The notes beneath the pieces were generated by a model that was not told where the DNA came from, searched no databases, and saw only the letters and a list, made by a program, of their open reading frames with translations. This document shows positions 9,066 through 16,568 of a DNA stretch of 64,000 nt, one piece after another; position 1 is the first letter of the stretch; every line of letters starts with the position of its first letter. The position numbers and the translations under genes are program-made. Source of the DNA: Nocardioides sp. Root1257 (GTDB lineage: Bacteria > Actinomycetota > Actinomycetes > Propionibacteriales > Nocardioidaceae); NCBI RefSeq assembly GCF_001425175.1, contig NZ_LMDV01000009.1:622356-686355 (forward strand). Reading direction: 5' to 3'.

Positions 9066-9950
9066 ATGCGTGTACGACGTTCCCTGGCCGCCGTGGCCGT
9101 CCTGCCCCTCGTCCTCGTCGCCGCCGCGTGCGCCCCGGAGTCCGACGGTGAGTCCACCGCCAGCGATCCGGCCGCCTCGGACAGCGCCAGCGCGGACGCC
9201 TGCGCCACCGACGCGCTCGCCCTGAAGACGCCCGGCCAGCTGACGATCGGCACCGACTCCCCGGCGTACGAGCCCTGGTTCGTCGACAACGACCCGGCCA
9301 ACGGCAAGGGCTACGAGTCGGCGGTCGCGTTCGCGGTGGCGGAGCAGCTGGGCTTCAGCAAGGACCAGGTGAAGTGGGTGACGGTCCCCTTCAACAAGTC
9401 CTACGCCCCGGGCCCGAAGGACTTCGACTTCGACATCAACCAGATCTCGATCACCCCGGAGCGGGCGAAGGTCGTCGACTTCTCCGACGGCTACTACTCG
9501 GCCGCGCAGGCGGTCATCGCCCTCGAGGGCACCAAGGGCGCGGAGGCCACCAGCCTCGACGACCTCAAGGACCTGCGCCTCGGCGCCCAGACCGGCACGA
9601 CGTCGCTGACCGCGATCCGCGACGTGATCAAGCCCGACGCCGACCCGGCCGTCTTCGACGACACCAACGCCGCGAAGCAGGCGCTCCAGAACGACCAGGT
9701 CGACGCGATCCTCGCCGACCTGCCGACCGCCTTCTACATCTCGGCGGTGGAGATCCCGAAGAGCACGATCGTCGGCCAGTTCCAGCCGGAGACCGGGCAG
9801 CAGGAGGAGTTCGGCATGCTCTTCGAGAAGGGCAGCGAGCTCACCCCCTGCGTCAACCAGGCCCTGGCCGCGCTGCGTGAGGACGGCACGATCGACCAGC
9901 TCGAGCAGCAGTGGCTCTCCGACGTCGTGGACGTTCCCGTCCTCCAGTGA
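9066..9950 (+). CDS. Polar amino acid ABC importer, substrate-binding lipoprotein
   Basis: This 294-residue family 3 solute-binding protein has a lipobox (LVAAAC, Cys at about 22) and an acidic Ser/Asp linker. The binding domain begins around PGQLTIGTDSPAYEPWF. The motifs FDINQISITPERAKVVDFSDGYY and LGAQTGTTS are typical of polar amino acid binders and contact ligand and hinge. It feeds the permease and ATPase encoded directly downstream, with a GTGA overlap into the permease. The ligand (for example glutamate, arginine or cystine) is not deducible. Confidence 0.93.
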   Translation: MRVRRSLAAVAVLPLVLVAAACAPESDGESTASDPAASDSASADACATDALALKTPGQLTIGTDSPAYEPWFVDNDPANGKGYESAVAFAVAEQLGFSKDQVKWVTVPFNKSYAPGPKDFDFDINQISITPERAKVVDFSDGYYSAAQAVIALEGTKGAEATSLDDLKDLRLGAQTGTTSLTAIRDVIKPDADPAVFDDTNAAKQALQNDQVDAILADLPTAFYISAVEIPKSTIVGQFQPETGQQEEFGMLFEKGSELTPCVNQALAALREDGTIDQLEQQWLSDVVDVPVLQ

Positions 9951-10795
9951 GCGAGTGGTCACCGAGCCCGCACGAGCTCGAGCGGAGGAGGGTCAGGCGC
10001 CGGCTGCGCAGCAGGTCGCAGCTCGTCGCGTCGGCGATGACGGTCGTCGTCATCGGCGGCCTGGTCCTCGGACTGGTCAGCTCGCCGGGCTGGCCGACCA
10101 TGCAGCAGACGTTCTTCGACCCGCACCACGCGAAGGAGGTCTTCCCGGACCTCCTGGACGCGATCTGGCTCAACATCAAGATGTTCCTGATCGCCGAGGT
10201 GTGCATCCTCGTCGTGGCGATGCTGCTGGCGATGGCGCGGGTCAGCCGATCGCCCTGGCTGACTCCGCTGCGCCTGCTCGCCGTCCTCTACACCGACATC
10301 GTCCGCGGCATCCCGACCATCCTCCTCGTCGTGCTGCTGGCGTTCGGCGTCCCGAGCCTGCAGCTCCAGGGCGTCACCAACAGCCCCTTCGTGTGGGCGA
10401 CGGTCGCGCTCGTCATCTCCTACAGCGCGTACGTCGCCGAGGTGTTCCGGTCGGGCATCGAGTCCGTGCACCCGTCGCAGTGGGCGAGCGCCCAGGCGCT
10501 CGGCCTCTCCCGCGGCCAGACGCTGCGGCACGTCGTCGTCCCGCAGGGAGTGCGCCGCGTCGTACCCCCGCTGCTCAACGACTTCGTCTCCCTGCAGAAG
10601 GACACCGCCCTCGCGTCGTCGGCCGGCGTCTTCGAGGCGGTCTTCGTGGCACGTGACTACACGAACTACAACTTCAACTACACGCCGTACGTCGTCGTCG
10701 CCTGCTTCTTCATCGTGATGACCGTGCCGCTCGCGCGGCTGTGCGACTGGCTGACCGCGCGGATGCGCCGGCGCGAGCTGGCGGGTGCGCTGTGA
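9947..10795 (+). CDS. Polar amino acid ABC importer, permease
   Basis: This 282-residue HisM/GlnP-type permease has about five membrane helices and the cytoplasmic EAA loop with EVFRSGIESVHPSQWASAQALGLS, whose G-x-x-x-x-x-x-L-P-like turn docks on the ATPase. The GTG at 9947 overlaps the stop of the binding protein gene. The roughly 25-residue N-terminal Arg-rich cytoplasmic segment is normal for actinobacterial members. The protein is expected to homodimerise, since only one permease gene is present. Confidence 0.93.
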   Translation: MSEWSPSPHELERRRVRRRLRSRSQLVASAMTVVVIGGLVLGLVSSPGWPTMQQTFFDPHHAKEVFPDLLDAIWLNIKMFLIAEVCILVVAMLLAMARVSRSPWLTPLRLLAVLYTDIVRGIPTILLVVLLAFGVPSLQLQGVTNSPFVWATVALVISYSAYVAEVFRSGIESVHPSQWASAQALGLSRGQTLRHVVVPQGVRRVVPPLLNDFVSLQKDTALASSAGVFEAVFVARDYTNYNFNYTPYVVVACFFIVMTVPLARLCDWLTARMRRRELAGAL

Positions 10796-11538
10796 GCGCC
10801 CTGCTGTCGGTCGCCGGCCTGCGCAAGTCCTACGGCGACCGCGTCGTCCTGGACGACGTGTCGCTGTCGATCGAGAAGCACGACGTCATCTGCCTGATCG
10901 GCGCCTCGGGCTCCGGCAAGTCGACGCTGCTGCGCTGCCTCAACCTGCTCGAGGACATCGACGACGGCGTCATCACCTTCGAGGGCCGCGAGATCTCCGA
11001 CCCGCGCGTCGACGCCCGTGCGGTGCGGTCGCGGCTCGGGATGGTCTTCCAGGCCTACAACCTCTTCCCGCACCTGTCCGTGCTCGACAACTGCACGCTC
11101 GCGCCGCGGAAGGTGCACGGCGTACGTCGCGCCGACGCCGAGGCGCGGGCGCGGGAGCTGCTCGAGAAGTTCGGCCTCGCCGACCACGCCGGCAAGCACC
11201 CCGACCGGCTCTCGGGCGGCCAGCAGCAGCGGGCCGCGCTGGTCCGCGCGCTCTGCACGAGCCCGACCCTGCTCCTGCTGGACGAGATCACCGCTGCCCT
11301 GGACCCCGAGCTGGTCGGCGAGGTCCTCGAGATCGTGCGCGCGGAGGCCGAGGCGGGCATGACGATGGTGATCGCCACCCACGAGATGGCCTTCGCCCGC
11401 GACGTCGCCACGTCCGTCTGCTTCCTCGATCGCGGCCGGATCCTCGAGCAGGGCCCGCCGTCCGAGATCTTCTCCGCGCCCCGCGAGGAACGGACCCGGG
11501 AGTTCCTGCGCCGGGTGCTGCCGGGCAGCGGTGAGTAG
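10792..11538 (+). CDS. Polar amino acid ABC importer, ATPase
   Basis: This 248-residue GlnQ/HisP-type ATPase has Walker A GASGSGKST (about residue 36), signature LSGGQQQR, Walker B LLLLDEIT and the switch histidine in ATHEM. It energises uptake with the two preceding gene products and starts at a GTGA overlap with the permease. Walker B is followed by ITAALDPE where the family usually reads PTSALDPE, a small change in the D-loop region. The stop codon lies inside a 61-base palindromic element shared with the convergent DUF559 gene, which probably serves as a two-way terminator. Confidence 0.93.
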   Translation: MSALLSVAGLRKSYGDRVVLDDVSLSIEKHDVICLIGASGSGKSTLLRCLNLLEDIDDGVITFEGREISDPRVDARAVRSRLGMVFQAYNLFPHLSVLDNCTLAPRKVHGVRRADAEARARELLEKFGLADHAGKHPDRLSGGQQQRAALVRALCTSPTLLLLDEITAALDPELVGEVLEIVRAEAEAGMTMVIATHEMAFARDVATSVCFLDRGRILEQGPPSEIFSAPREERTREFLRRVLPGSGE

Positions 11539-11588
11539 GCAACCTTTCTCGACCCGATCCCGAGGCGAAACGGTTGCTAGCCCACCGC
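11528..11588. repeat. 61-bp palindromic element, left copy
   Basis: The left arm GCGGTGAGTAGGCAACC (11528-11544) and right arm GGTTGCTAGCCCACCGC (11572-11588) are inverted repeats, 13 of 17 pairs matching, with further pairing inside (TTTCTCG with CGAGGCGAAA). The left arm contains the ATPase stop TAG (11536-11538), and the right arm contains the stop of the minus-strand DUF559 gene (11577-11579). A second 61-base copy lies at 12656-12716 on the other side of that gene. It probably acts as a terminator here, but the duplication suggests a repeat family. Confidence 0.7.
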
Positions 11589-12551
11589 TCCCCGGGGTGC
11601 CGAGCGGTGAATGCGATCCCGCCGCGGACCGACGGCCGTCGACACGGACCGGAAGAGGAATGGCCAGTCACGGTCGAACCGGGGCGGCGGACCGTCGTAC
11701 CCGGCTGCGAGCAACGTGCGGAACACCTCGCCCACCAGCGTCTTCGGCCGGGCGATCCGCTCCTTGGTGACCTGGACGTAGCGGACGTCGGCAGCGCGCA
11801 TCAGGGCGTAGCGGTCGAGGTCGGAGCTGTACTGGGAGCGGTCCACCTGGTGCTGGCTGCCCTCGTACTCCACCACGGTCCGCCACTCCCGGTAGACCAG
11901 GTCTCCGATCACCTCGACGTTCTCGCCCACGTCGATCGCGACGTTGACCTCAGGTGGGGCGAGTCCGGCGAAGGTGAGGAGCGGCCGGAGCTCGCTCTCC
12001 ATCAGCGATCGCGACCGGCCGTCGAGGTGGTCGAGCATCCAGACAGCCTCGTCGGCGCCGTGCCGCCACAGGCCCGAGAGGGCCAGGGTGCGGATCTCGT
12101 CGATCGTCGTGTGGCCGTGCCGGAGCAGCCAGTCTCCGACCTTGATGGCGTCCAGGACGCGGCTGTGGGCGCAGTAGGAGAGGTACGCCGCGGCGACCGT
12201 CACGCCGACGGTGTCGGTCGGGGGCAGCTGCTTGGTGCGGTGCAGGAACACGCCGTCGAGGTCCAGGTGCAGGTCACCCTGGACGACGAACCGCAACGGG
12301 CGACGCGGCCCGAAGTCGAGGCCGAGCTGCTGGAGCCTGGTGATGCCGGTGAGGTGGGCGGAGGTCGGCAGCGCGAGGCGCGCGGCGGCGATCCAATCCT
12401 CCTCGCTCATCTCGTGGTCGGCGGTGCGCCACACGCCCTGGTGGAGTCGCACGAACCGTCGTCCCTGGAGCATCCGCGAGGTCACGCCGGCGTGGCGGGC
12501 GTCGGCTCGGGTGAAGGGACCGTCTCGGAGTCCGGAGGGGATCTGGTGCAT
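11577..12551 (-). CDS. AbiEi-like winged-helix plus DUF559 (Vsr-like) nuclease protein
   Basis: This 324-residue protein, of a kind often annotated near type IV toxin-antitoxin genes, has an N-terminal winged-helix-like part (GPFTRADARHAGVTSRML, VRLHQGVWRT). Its C-terminal block IGDLVYREWRTVVEYEGSQH resembles DUF559/Vsr endonuclease cores with D...ExE-type acidic residues. The function is unproven; a standalone restriction-like or regulatory role is possible. I chose the ATG at 12551, giving MHQIPSGLRDG; another ATG lies eight codons upstream. It is bracketed by two 61-base palindromic elements and unrelated to either neighbour, which hints at a cassette. No partner toxin gene is adjacent. 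Confidence 0.7.
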   Translation of the reverse strand: MHQIPSGLRDGPFTRADARHAGVTSRMLQGRRFVRLHQGVWRTADHEMSEEDWIAAARLALPTSAHLTGITRLQQLGLDFGPRRPLRFVVQGDLHLDLDGVFLHRTKQLPPTDTVGVTVAAAYLSYCAHSRVLDAIKVGDWLLRHGHTTIDEIRTLALSGLWRHGADEAVWMLDHLDGRSRSLMESELRPLLTFAGLAPPEVNVAIDVGENVEVIGDLVYREWRTVVEYEGSQHQVDRSQYSSDLDRYALMRAADVRYVQVTKERIARPKTLVGEVFRTLLAAGYDGPPPRFDRDWPFLFRSVSTAVGPRRDRIHRSAPRGAVG

Positions 12552-12655
12552 GCATGGAGTGCAGGCGAATACCACGGTCCGCGCGCCGGGTGGCGGCGAC
12601 GCTGTGGAGAAGCCGGCTGGGCGGGATCACTGTGGACGCCTGGTGGGCGCGGGCA

Positions 12656-12716
12656 GCGGTGAGCAGGCAACCGTTTCGGCGACGGACGCCGGACGAGAAG
12701 GTTGCTAGCTCACCGC
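12656..12716. repeat. 61-bp palindromic element, right copy
   Basis: The left arm GCGGTGAGCAGGCAACC (12656-12672) pairs with the right arm GGTTGCTAGCTCACCGC (12700-12716) at 15 of 17 positions. The ends match the copy at 11528-11588, and the centre (GTTTCG near the left arm, CGAGAA near the right) resembles the reverse complement of that copy, so the two sit in opposite orientation around the DUF559 gene. This copy lies in the intergenic region before the racemase and ends 69 bases ahead of its start, so a simple terminator role is less obvious here. Confidence 0.7.
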
Positions 12717-12784
12717 CGCCCCGCGCCGCCCCGCGACGCCGACCAGCCCGTGACCGTGACACCACTTCTGTCATGATGCGGGAC

Positions 12785-13942
12785 ATGACGTACGAGCTGG
12801 GGCAGGGCACCGGGCCGCTCAAGGGCGTGAAGGTCGTGGAGATCGCGGGCATCGGGCCGGGGCCGCACGCGTGCATGATCCTGGCCGACCTCGGGGCCGA
12901 CGTGATCCGCGTCGAGCGACCGGGCGGTCAGGCGCTGGCGGGCGGCGCGACGATGCTGCTCAACCGCGGCCGCCCGAGCGTCGCCCTCAACCTCAAGGAC
13001 CCGGCAGCCGTGGCAACGGTGCTCGAGCTCGTGAAGGAGGCCGACGTCGTCATCGAGGGCATGCGGCCGGGCGTGACCGAGCGCCTCGGCCTCGGCCCCG
13101 ACGACTGCCTGGCTGTCAACCCCCGGGTCGTCTACGGCCGGATGACCGGCTGGGGCCAGGACGGGCCGCTGGCGCAGGCCGCCGGCCACGACATGAACTA
13201 CATCGCCATCACCGGCGCGCTGCACATGATGGGCCAGGACAAGAGCCGTCCGCACTTCCCGAGCAACCTGGTCGGCGACTTCGGCGGCGGCTCGACGTAC
13301 CTCGTCATCGGCATCCTCGCCGCCCTCCTCGAGGCGAAGGTCAGTGGCCAGGGGCAGGTCATCGACGCCGCCATCGTCGACGGCACCGCCCACCTCAACG
13401 CGATGTCCGCGGCGTTCCTCGCCAGCGGCGGCTACCGCGAGGAGCGCGCCGCCAACCTGCTCGACGGCGGCGTCCCCTTCTACGACATCTACGAGACCTC
13501 GGACGGCAAGCACCTGAGCGTCGGGTCGCTCGAGCCGCAGTTCTTCGACACCCTCGTCACCCTCCTCGGCGTCAAGGACACCTGCCCGGGCCAGGGCGAG
13601 CCGCAGCGGTACGACGAGATGCGCGCGATCTTCACCGACACGTTCAAGAGCAGGACGCAGGCCGAGTGGGTCGAGCTGTTCGAGGGGACCGACGCGTGCG
13701 TCGCCGGCATCATCCCCTTCACCGAGGCGGTGCAGCACCCGCACCTCGTGGCCCGCGGCACGTTCGTCGAGAAGGACGGGATGACCCAGCCGGTGCCGGC
13801 ACCCCGCTTCTCCCGGACCGAGCCGACCCTGACGCTGCCACCGAGCAAGGCGGCCGGCGAGCACACCCGTGAGGCGCTGACCGCCTGGGGGATCGCCGAC
13901 GTCGACTCCCTGATCGAGAGCGGCGTCGCCGTCCAGACGTGA
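12785..13942 (+). CDS. CaiB/BaiF family alpha-methylacyl-CoA racemase
   Basis: This 385-residue class III CoA-transferase-fold protein begins PLKGVKVVEIAGIGPGPHACMIL, the family opening with a CoA-binding loop. The AGHDMNY block (about residue 133) carries the His-Asp pair used by alpha-methylacyl-CoA racemases. Such racemases invert the 2-methyl centre of branched acyl-CoAs, such as pristanoyl or sterol side-chain CoA, before beta-oxidation. The ATG at 12785 fits best; ATGs at 12773 and 12776 are alternatives. The stop overlaps the GTG of the amidotransferase gene. CoA transfer rather than racemisation remains possible. Confidence 0.88.
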   Translation: MTYELGQGTGPLKGVKVVEIAGIGPGPHACMILADLGADVIRVERPGGQALAGGATMLLNRGRPSVALNLKDPAAVATVLELVKEADVVIEGMRPGVTERLGLGPDDCLAVNPRVVYGRMTGWGQDGPLAQAAGHDMNYIAITGALHMMGQDKSRPHFPSNLVGDFGGGSTYLVIGILAALLEAKVSGQGQVIDAAIVDGTAHLNAMSAAFLASGGYREERAANLLDGGVPFYDIYETSDGKHLSVGSLEPQFFDTLVTLLGVKDTCPGQGEPQRYDEMRAIFTDTFKSRTQAEWVELFEGTDACVAGIIPFTEAVQHPHLVARGTFVEKDGMTQPVPAPRFSRTEPTLTLPPSKAAGEHTREALTAWGIADVDSLIESGVAVQT

Positions 13943-14673
13943 AGCCCTTCCTCTTCATCGGCACCCGCGCCGAGGACGCGGCGGCGGACAGCGAGTACGC
14001 CGCGGTGCTCCGCTGCTCGGGTCTCGACGAGCGCGACGTACGCCGGGTGCGCCTCGAGCGCGACGAGCTCGGCCCCGTCGACCTCGACGACTGGTCCGGC
14101 GTGATCCTCGGCGGTGGGCCCTACAACAAGAGCGACCCCGAGGAGACCAAGAGCCCGGCCCAGCGTCGCGCCGAGGCCGAGCTGCACGCGCTGGCGACAC
14201 GGGCGGTCGCGGCGGACACGCCGTTCCTCGGCGCCTGCTACGGCATCGGGGTGCTCGGGACCCTCCGCGGCGGCGTCGTCGACCGCACGTACGGCGAGCC
14301 CATCTCCGCCCGCGAGATCACCCTGACCGACGCGGGGAGGGAGGACCCGCTGCTGGGCGCGATGCCGCCGACGTTCCAGGCCTTCCTCGGCCACAAGGAG
14401 GCCGTCACCGTGCTGCCCGAGGGCGCGGTGCTGCTGGCCTCCAGCGCCGAGTGCCCCGTGCACGCCTTCCGGATCGGGCGCAACGTCTACGCCACGCAGT
14501 TCCACCCCGAGCTCGACATCGACGGACTGGTCCTGCGCATCGACATCTACCGCCACCACGGGTACTTCGACCCGCCCGAGGAGGCCGAGGCCGTGATGGC
14601 GATGGCCCGGGCCAGCCACGTCGAGCACCCGACCCGGCTGCTGTCCCGGTTCGTCGAGCTCTATGCCTGTTGA
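13939..14673 (+). CDS. Class I glutamine amidotransferase
   Basis: This 244-residue protein has the GATase1 triad: nucleophile Cys in GACYGIGVLG (about residue 98) and His-Glu in ATQFHPELD (about residues 190-192). ILGGGPYN forms the oxyanion strand. Stand-alone members of this GMP-synthase-like group release ammonia from glutamine or hydrolyse gamma-glutamyl conjugates; no synthetase partner is adjacent. The GTG start overlaps the racemase stop, so the two are probably translated together, but a shared pathway is not evident. Confidence 0.87.
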   Translation: MKPFLFIGTRAEDAAADSEYAAVLRCSGLDERDVRRVRLERDELGPVDLDDWSGVILGGGPYNKSDPEETKSPAQRRAEAELHALATRAVAADTPFLGACYGIGVLGTLRGGVVDRTYGEPISAREITLTDAGREDPLLGAMPPTFQAFLGHKEAVTVLPEGAVLLASSAECPVHAFRIGRNVYATQFHPELDIDGLVLRIDIYRHHGYFDPPEEAEAVMAMARASHVEHPTRLLSRFVELYAC

Positions 14674-14697
14674 CAGATATTCAGTAGAGTCGCGGGC

Positions 14698-16146
14698 ATG
14701 ACCGAGCACCCCGTCGAGCATGTCGACGTCCTGATCATCGGCGCCGGGCTGTCCGGCATCGGAGCCGCGTGCCAGCTGCGCGAGCGCCAGCCCGGGCGGT
14801 CCGTCGCCGTGCTCGAGAGCCGCGAGGTCAGCGGCGGGACGTGGGACCTCTTCCGCTACCCCGGCATCCGCTCCGACTCCGACATGTACACGTTCGGCTA
14901 CCGCTGGCGCCCGTGGCGCAACGAGCGCGCGCTCGCCGACGGCGACGCCATCCTCGACTACCTCCGCCAGGTCGCGAGCGAGTACGGCGTGGACCGGCTG
15001 ATCCGCTACCGCCACCGGGTGGTCGGGGCGAGCTGGGACTCCGCCGCGGCGCTGTGGACCGTGCGCGCCGAGACGCCCGACGGCGAGGTCAACCTGACCG
15101 CGAGCTTCCTGTGGAACTGCGGCGGCTACTACGACTACGAGCAGGGCTACACGCCCGAGTTCCCGGGTGTCGAGGAGTTCGCGGGGCAGGTGATCCACCC
15201 CCAGCACTGGCCCGAGGACCTCGACTACGCGGGCAGGAAGGTCGTCGTGATCGGATCGGGTGCGACCGCCGTGACGCTGGTGCCGGCGATGGTCGCGGGC
15301 GGCGCGGGCCACGTGACGATGCTGCAGCGCTCGCCGACGTACATCGTGTCGATCCCCGGTCGCGACCCGCTGGCCGCCCGGTTGGCCCGGCTGCCCGAGA
15401 GGCTGCGCTACCCCGTGCTGCGGTGGAAGAACATCCTCGTCTCGGTCGGCCTCTACCAGCTCAGCCGCAAACGGCCGGACGCGCTGCGGGGCTTCGTCCG
15501 CAAGAACACGATCAAGCAGCTGCCGCCCGAGATCGACGTCGACGTGCACTTCAAGCCGACGTACGACCCGTGGGACCAGCGCCTGTGCCTGGTGCCCGAC
15601 GGCGACCTCTTCCGGGCGTTCCGCAAGGGCCAGGCCACCGTCGTCACCGACACCATCGAGACGTTCACCGAGAAGGGCATCCGGCTCACCTCGGGGGAGG
15701 AGCTCGCGGCCGACATCATCGTGACCGCGACCGGGCTGAAGCTGCTCGCCCTCAACGCGCCGATGGAGGTGGACGGCCGACCCGTGAAGCTCCCGGAGAC
15801 CATGGCCTACAAGGCGATGATGCTCAGTGGCATCCCGAACTTCGCGTTCACCATCGGCTACACCAACGCGTCGTGGACGCTCAAGGCCGACCTGGTGTCG
15901 GACTACGTCTGCCGGCTGCTCGACCACCTCGACCGCAACGGGCTGCGGGTGGCCACGCCGCGACCGGACCCGACCGTCGGCGAGCGGCCGCTGATGGACT
16001 TCTCGGCCGGCTACGTGCTGCGCGCGCTCGACGAGCTGCCCAAGCAGGGCGACCGGTCGCCGTGGCAGCTCAAGCAGAACTACCTCACCGACGTCCGCAG
16101 GATCCGGCGCGACGACATCGACGACGGCGTCCTGACGTTTGCCTGA
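14698..16146 (+). CDS. Flavin-containing / Baeyer-Villiger-type monooxygenase
   Basis: This 482-residue protein has an N-terminal FAD Rossmann motif (IIGAGLSGIGAA, about residue 13) and a second NADPH Rossmann motif (VVIGSGATAVTL). Between them is FAGQVIHPQHWPED, the F-x-G-x-x-x-H-x-x-x-W-P fingerprint of Baeyer-Villiger monooxygenases. Such enzymes insert oxygen next to a ketone or oxidise heteroatoms with NADPH and O2. The upstream gap has TTGACA at 14670 in an unusually AT-rich stretch, but no well-spaced -10 box. The substrate is unknown; many actinomycetes carry several such enzymes. Confidence 0.9.
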   Translation: MTEHPVEHVDVLIIGAGLSGIGAACQLRERQPGRSVAVLESREVSGGTWDLFRYPGIRSDSDMYTFGYRWRPWRNERALADGDAILDYLRQVASEYGVDRLIRYRHRVVGASWDSAAALWTVRAETPDGEVNLTASFLWNCGGYYDYEQGYTPEFPGVEEFAGQVIHPQHWPEDLDYAGRKVVVIGSGATAVTLVPAMVAGGAGHVTMLQRSPTYIVSIPGRDPLAARLARLPERLRYPVLRWKNILVSVGLYQLSRKRPDALRGFVRKNTIKQLPPEIDVDVHFKPTYDPWDQRLCLVPDGDLFRAFRKGQATVVTDTIETFTEKGIRLTSGEELAADIIVTATGLKLLALNAPMEVDGRPVKLPETMAYKAMMLSGIPNFAFTIGYTNASWTLKADLVSDYVCRLLDHLDRNGLRVATPRPDPTVGERPLMDFSAGYVLRALDELPKQGDRSPWQLKQNYLTDVRRIRRDDIDDGVLTFA

Positions 16147-16192
16147 CCTCCCGAGCGGCTACCTGGCGGGTACCACTACCGAGGAGGCAGAG

Positions 16193-16387
16193 ATGGGTCT
16201 GAAGGACAAGGCTGAGAACAAGGTCGAGGACCTCAAGGGCCAGGGCAAGGAGTCGGCGGGCAAGGCCACCGGCAACGAGCAGCTCGAGGCCGAGGGCAAG
16301 GCCGACCAGGGTTCGGCGAAGGTCAAGGACGCCGGCGAGAAGGTCAAGGACGCCGCCCACGACCTCAAGGACGGCCTGACGAAGTAA
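16193..16387 (+). CDS. CsbD family stress protein
   Basis: This 64-residue hydrophilic protein has the CsbD pattern GLKDKAENKVEDLKG followed by Lys/Glu/Gly repeats (KVKDAGEKVKDA). CsbD proteins are small general-stress proteins of unknown mechanism, under sigma-B-type control in Bacillus. A strong ribosome site GAGGAGG lies at 16181-16187, five bases before the ATG, suggesting high expression. A short perfect hairpin follows the stop. Confidence 0.9.
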   Translation: MGLKDKAENKVEDLKGQGKESAGKATGNEQLEAEGKADQGSAKVKDAGEKVKDAAHDLKDGLTK

Positions 16388-16391
16388 GCAA

Positions 16392-16406
16392 CGGCACACA
16401 GTGCCG
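16392..16406 (+). terminator. Hairpin after csbD-like gene
   Basis: CGGCAC (16392-16397), loop ACA, GTGCCG (16401-16406) form a perfect six-pair hairpin five bases after the CsbD stop. There is no U-tract, so it would be an I-shaped terminator, or the first hairpin of the helicase leader. Confidence 0.4.
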
Positions 16407-16467
16407 ATGCAGGTCTGACGGGCTGCACCGTCTACGCTTGTGGAAGCAGCCCGTTCAGTCTTGCCTC

Positions 16468-16568
16468 GGGCTTCGGCCGGTCCCTTCGAGGACCGAGCCC
16501 CTCACCTCGTGAGGCAGCTTCTCCGCTCCCGCCCATCGGCGGGTTCAGCTTGGCGAGACACGCCAACA
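16468..16568 (+). promoter_or_regulatory. Hairpin-rich leader of the DEAD-box helicase
   Basis: Four hairpins follow one another up to the start codon. GGGCT...CGGTCC/GGACCG...AGCCC spans 16468-16500, CCTCAC/GTGAGG 16500-16514, CCCGCC/GGCGGG with a CATC loop 16528-16543, and TTGGCG/CGCCAA 16550-16566. The last one ends two bases before the GTG, and no clear Shine-Dalgarno is free. Cold-shock RNA helicase mRNAs elsewhere carry long regulated leaders. An RNA-based autoregulatory element is inferred; a promoter probably lies near 16430 (TACGCT). Confidence 0.5.

Noticed and set aside
14670..14690. TTGACA before the monooxygenase as a sigma-70 type promoter
   Set aside because: The nearest -10-like TAGAGT is only nine bases away, so the spacing does not fit. 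It may still be part of a regulator site.
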